Source of the DNA: Porphyra umbilicalis | Taxonomy: Eukaryota > Rhodophyta > Bangiophyceae > Bangiales > Bangiaceae | Length of the DNA stretch: 64,000 nt | Assembly (NCBI GenBank): GCA_002049455.2 | Contig: KV918873.1 | Coordinates: 156,344 to 220,343, forward strand | Direction: 5' to 3' | In this document: in pieces, positions 63,328-64,000 of the stretch | Numbering within the stretch: the stretch's first letter is position 1 | How the letters are laid out: every line of letters begins with the position of its first letter | Notes under the pieces: generated by a model | Database searches by the model: none | The model's input: the letters and a program-made list of their open reading frames with translations, nothing else | What the model was told of the DNA's origin: nothing | Position numbers and translations under genes: made by a program

Positions 63328-64000
63328 GACAACACGCTCAGCCCACCCCACCCAGTTGGGGGGAGGGCGAGCCAAACCGTGTCGCCGGGTAGTCCTGTCG
63401 GGGAGTACCCGCCCCGGAAGGAAACCCCGAAGAGCACACACGCACGGCGTCGACCGGGGGAAGGCGCCCCGAGCGACAAACACGAGTTGTGTGACCGGAA
63501 GTTTACTTGCCCGCGTCGAAGGCCTCGAGGCGACACTCACGCCTCGCCCTCTTATCCCGTCCGTTCCCCTCGGACCCTCAGAAAACCCTCCTCAGACACC
63601 CTCAAAGGACCGTCGGAAGACCCTCCTCAGATACCCTCAAAGGACCCTCGGAAAACCCTCCTCAGATACCCTCAAAGGACCCTCGGAAAACCCTCCCCTC
63701 CGGGCCCATGGGGCCAGTCTCAGCGGAGGACGGCCGAAGCTTCGAATACCGCCTTGAGAAGAGGCGGGGGAAGGGTGCTACGTGACACCCTCGCGGTGCC
63801 CCGGAGTCAGGGGCACAAAGTAACGTAAGTCGATAATCCAAGTGGGGTTTACACAAAATTAGGCCCTTAAGTAGGGGCCCGCTCGAGGGGGTTATGAGTC
63901 CCAGGGAAGTATTGGGATTGCGGTTGTGGTTGGTGAGCCACGAGATGAGCACAAGTGGGTCGCCAACGGAACAATTTGAATTATGCGTTAGTGGGGCATA
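63328..64000. mobile_element. Foreign sequence inserted into the copia element
   Basis: Begins TGTGACAACACG exactly where the reverse transcriptase breaks off. A TGTGACA start is typical of LTRs, so this may be the left LTR of a second, nested retroelement that continues past the window. No coding motif is seen. It contains the 35-bp tandem repeat at 63572-63694. A deletion joining unrelated DNA is the alternative. Confidence 0.4.
63572..63694. repeat. 35-bp tandem repeat, ~3.5 copies
   Basis: Units start at 63572, 63607, 63642 and 63677 with GGACCCTCGGAAAACCCTCC; each ends ATACCCTCAAA. Confidence 0.92.

Overview
The window is GC-rich nuclear DNA from a eukaryote, dominated by decayed mobile elements, minisatellites and a few host-like genes. 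One gene has a typical spliceosomal intron with a long pyrimidine tract. Retrotransposon, hAT and Harbinger sequences are present, as are SET-domain and ATAD2-type AAA genes. A secreted Kelch protein carries fungal-type cellulose-binding modules (CBM1), which outside fungi are best known from bangiophyte red algae. With the high GC and few introns, a red alga of the Porphyra/Pyropia type is my best guess; this is inference. Many genes are broken by single-base shifts, several beside homopolymers, so real pseudogenes and uncorrected sequencing errors cannot always be told apart.

Layout. 1-2.5 kb: fragment of an unknown gene. 2.5-3.3 kb: duplicated promoter fragment split by a MITE, then a hairpin repeat. 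3.4-9.2 kb: two tandem minus-strand ATAD2-like double-AAA genes, both damaged. 9.3-11.7 kb: repeats. 11.7-15.9 kb (minus): a very unusual fusion of a ParB-like domain, a beta-order amino-DNA-methyltransferase and a SET domain. 16-18.7 kb: shared upstream region. 18.7-20.5 kb (plus): a second ParB-like gene. 20.6-21.1 kb: an isolated copia LTR and a tRNA-like unit. 24-27 kb: fragment of an unknown gene and a hAT transposase. 27-31.7 kb: repeats and short inverted-repeat elements. 31.7-38.7 kb: Harbinger transposase, a 60-bp minisatellite and a converging Myb/SANT-like gene. 39.3-41 kb: a 48-bp minisatellite. 43.1-45.5 kb (minus): Kelch-CBM1 gene. 46.3-49.8 kb: a second, broken Harbinger transposase with a converging coiled-coil gene. 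50-59.5 kb: minisatellites, MITE-like elements and weak genes. 59.6-63.3 kb: a decayed Ty1/copia element, cut off within the reverse transcriptase by other sequence that runs to the end.

The most interesting part is 10.6-20.5 kb. The ParB/methyltransferase/SET gene and the ParB-like gene are divergent. Both carry upstream the same conserved block centred on the palindrome CGGATAATCCG, oriented alike with respect to each gene. Two further copies of the block lie in ~490-bp direct repeats, one on each side of the fusion gene. This looks like a self-contained, possibly mobile, DNA-plus-chromatin methylation module with its own candidate operator. Function and mobility are inference.
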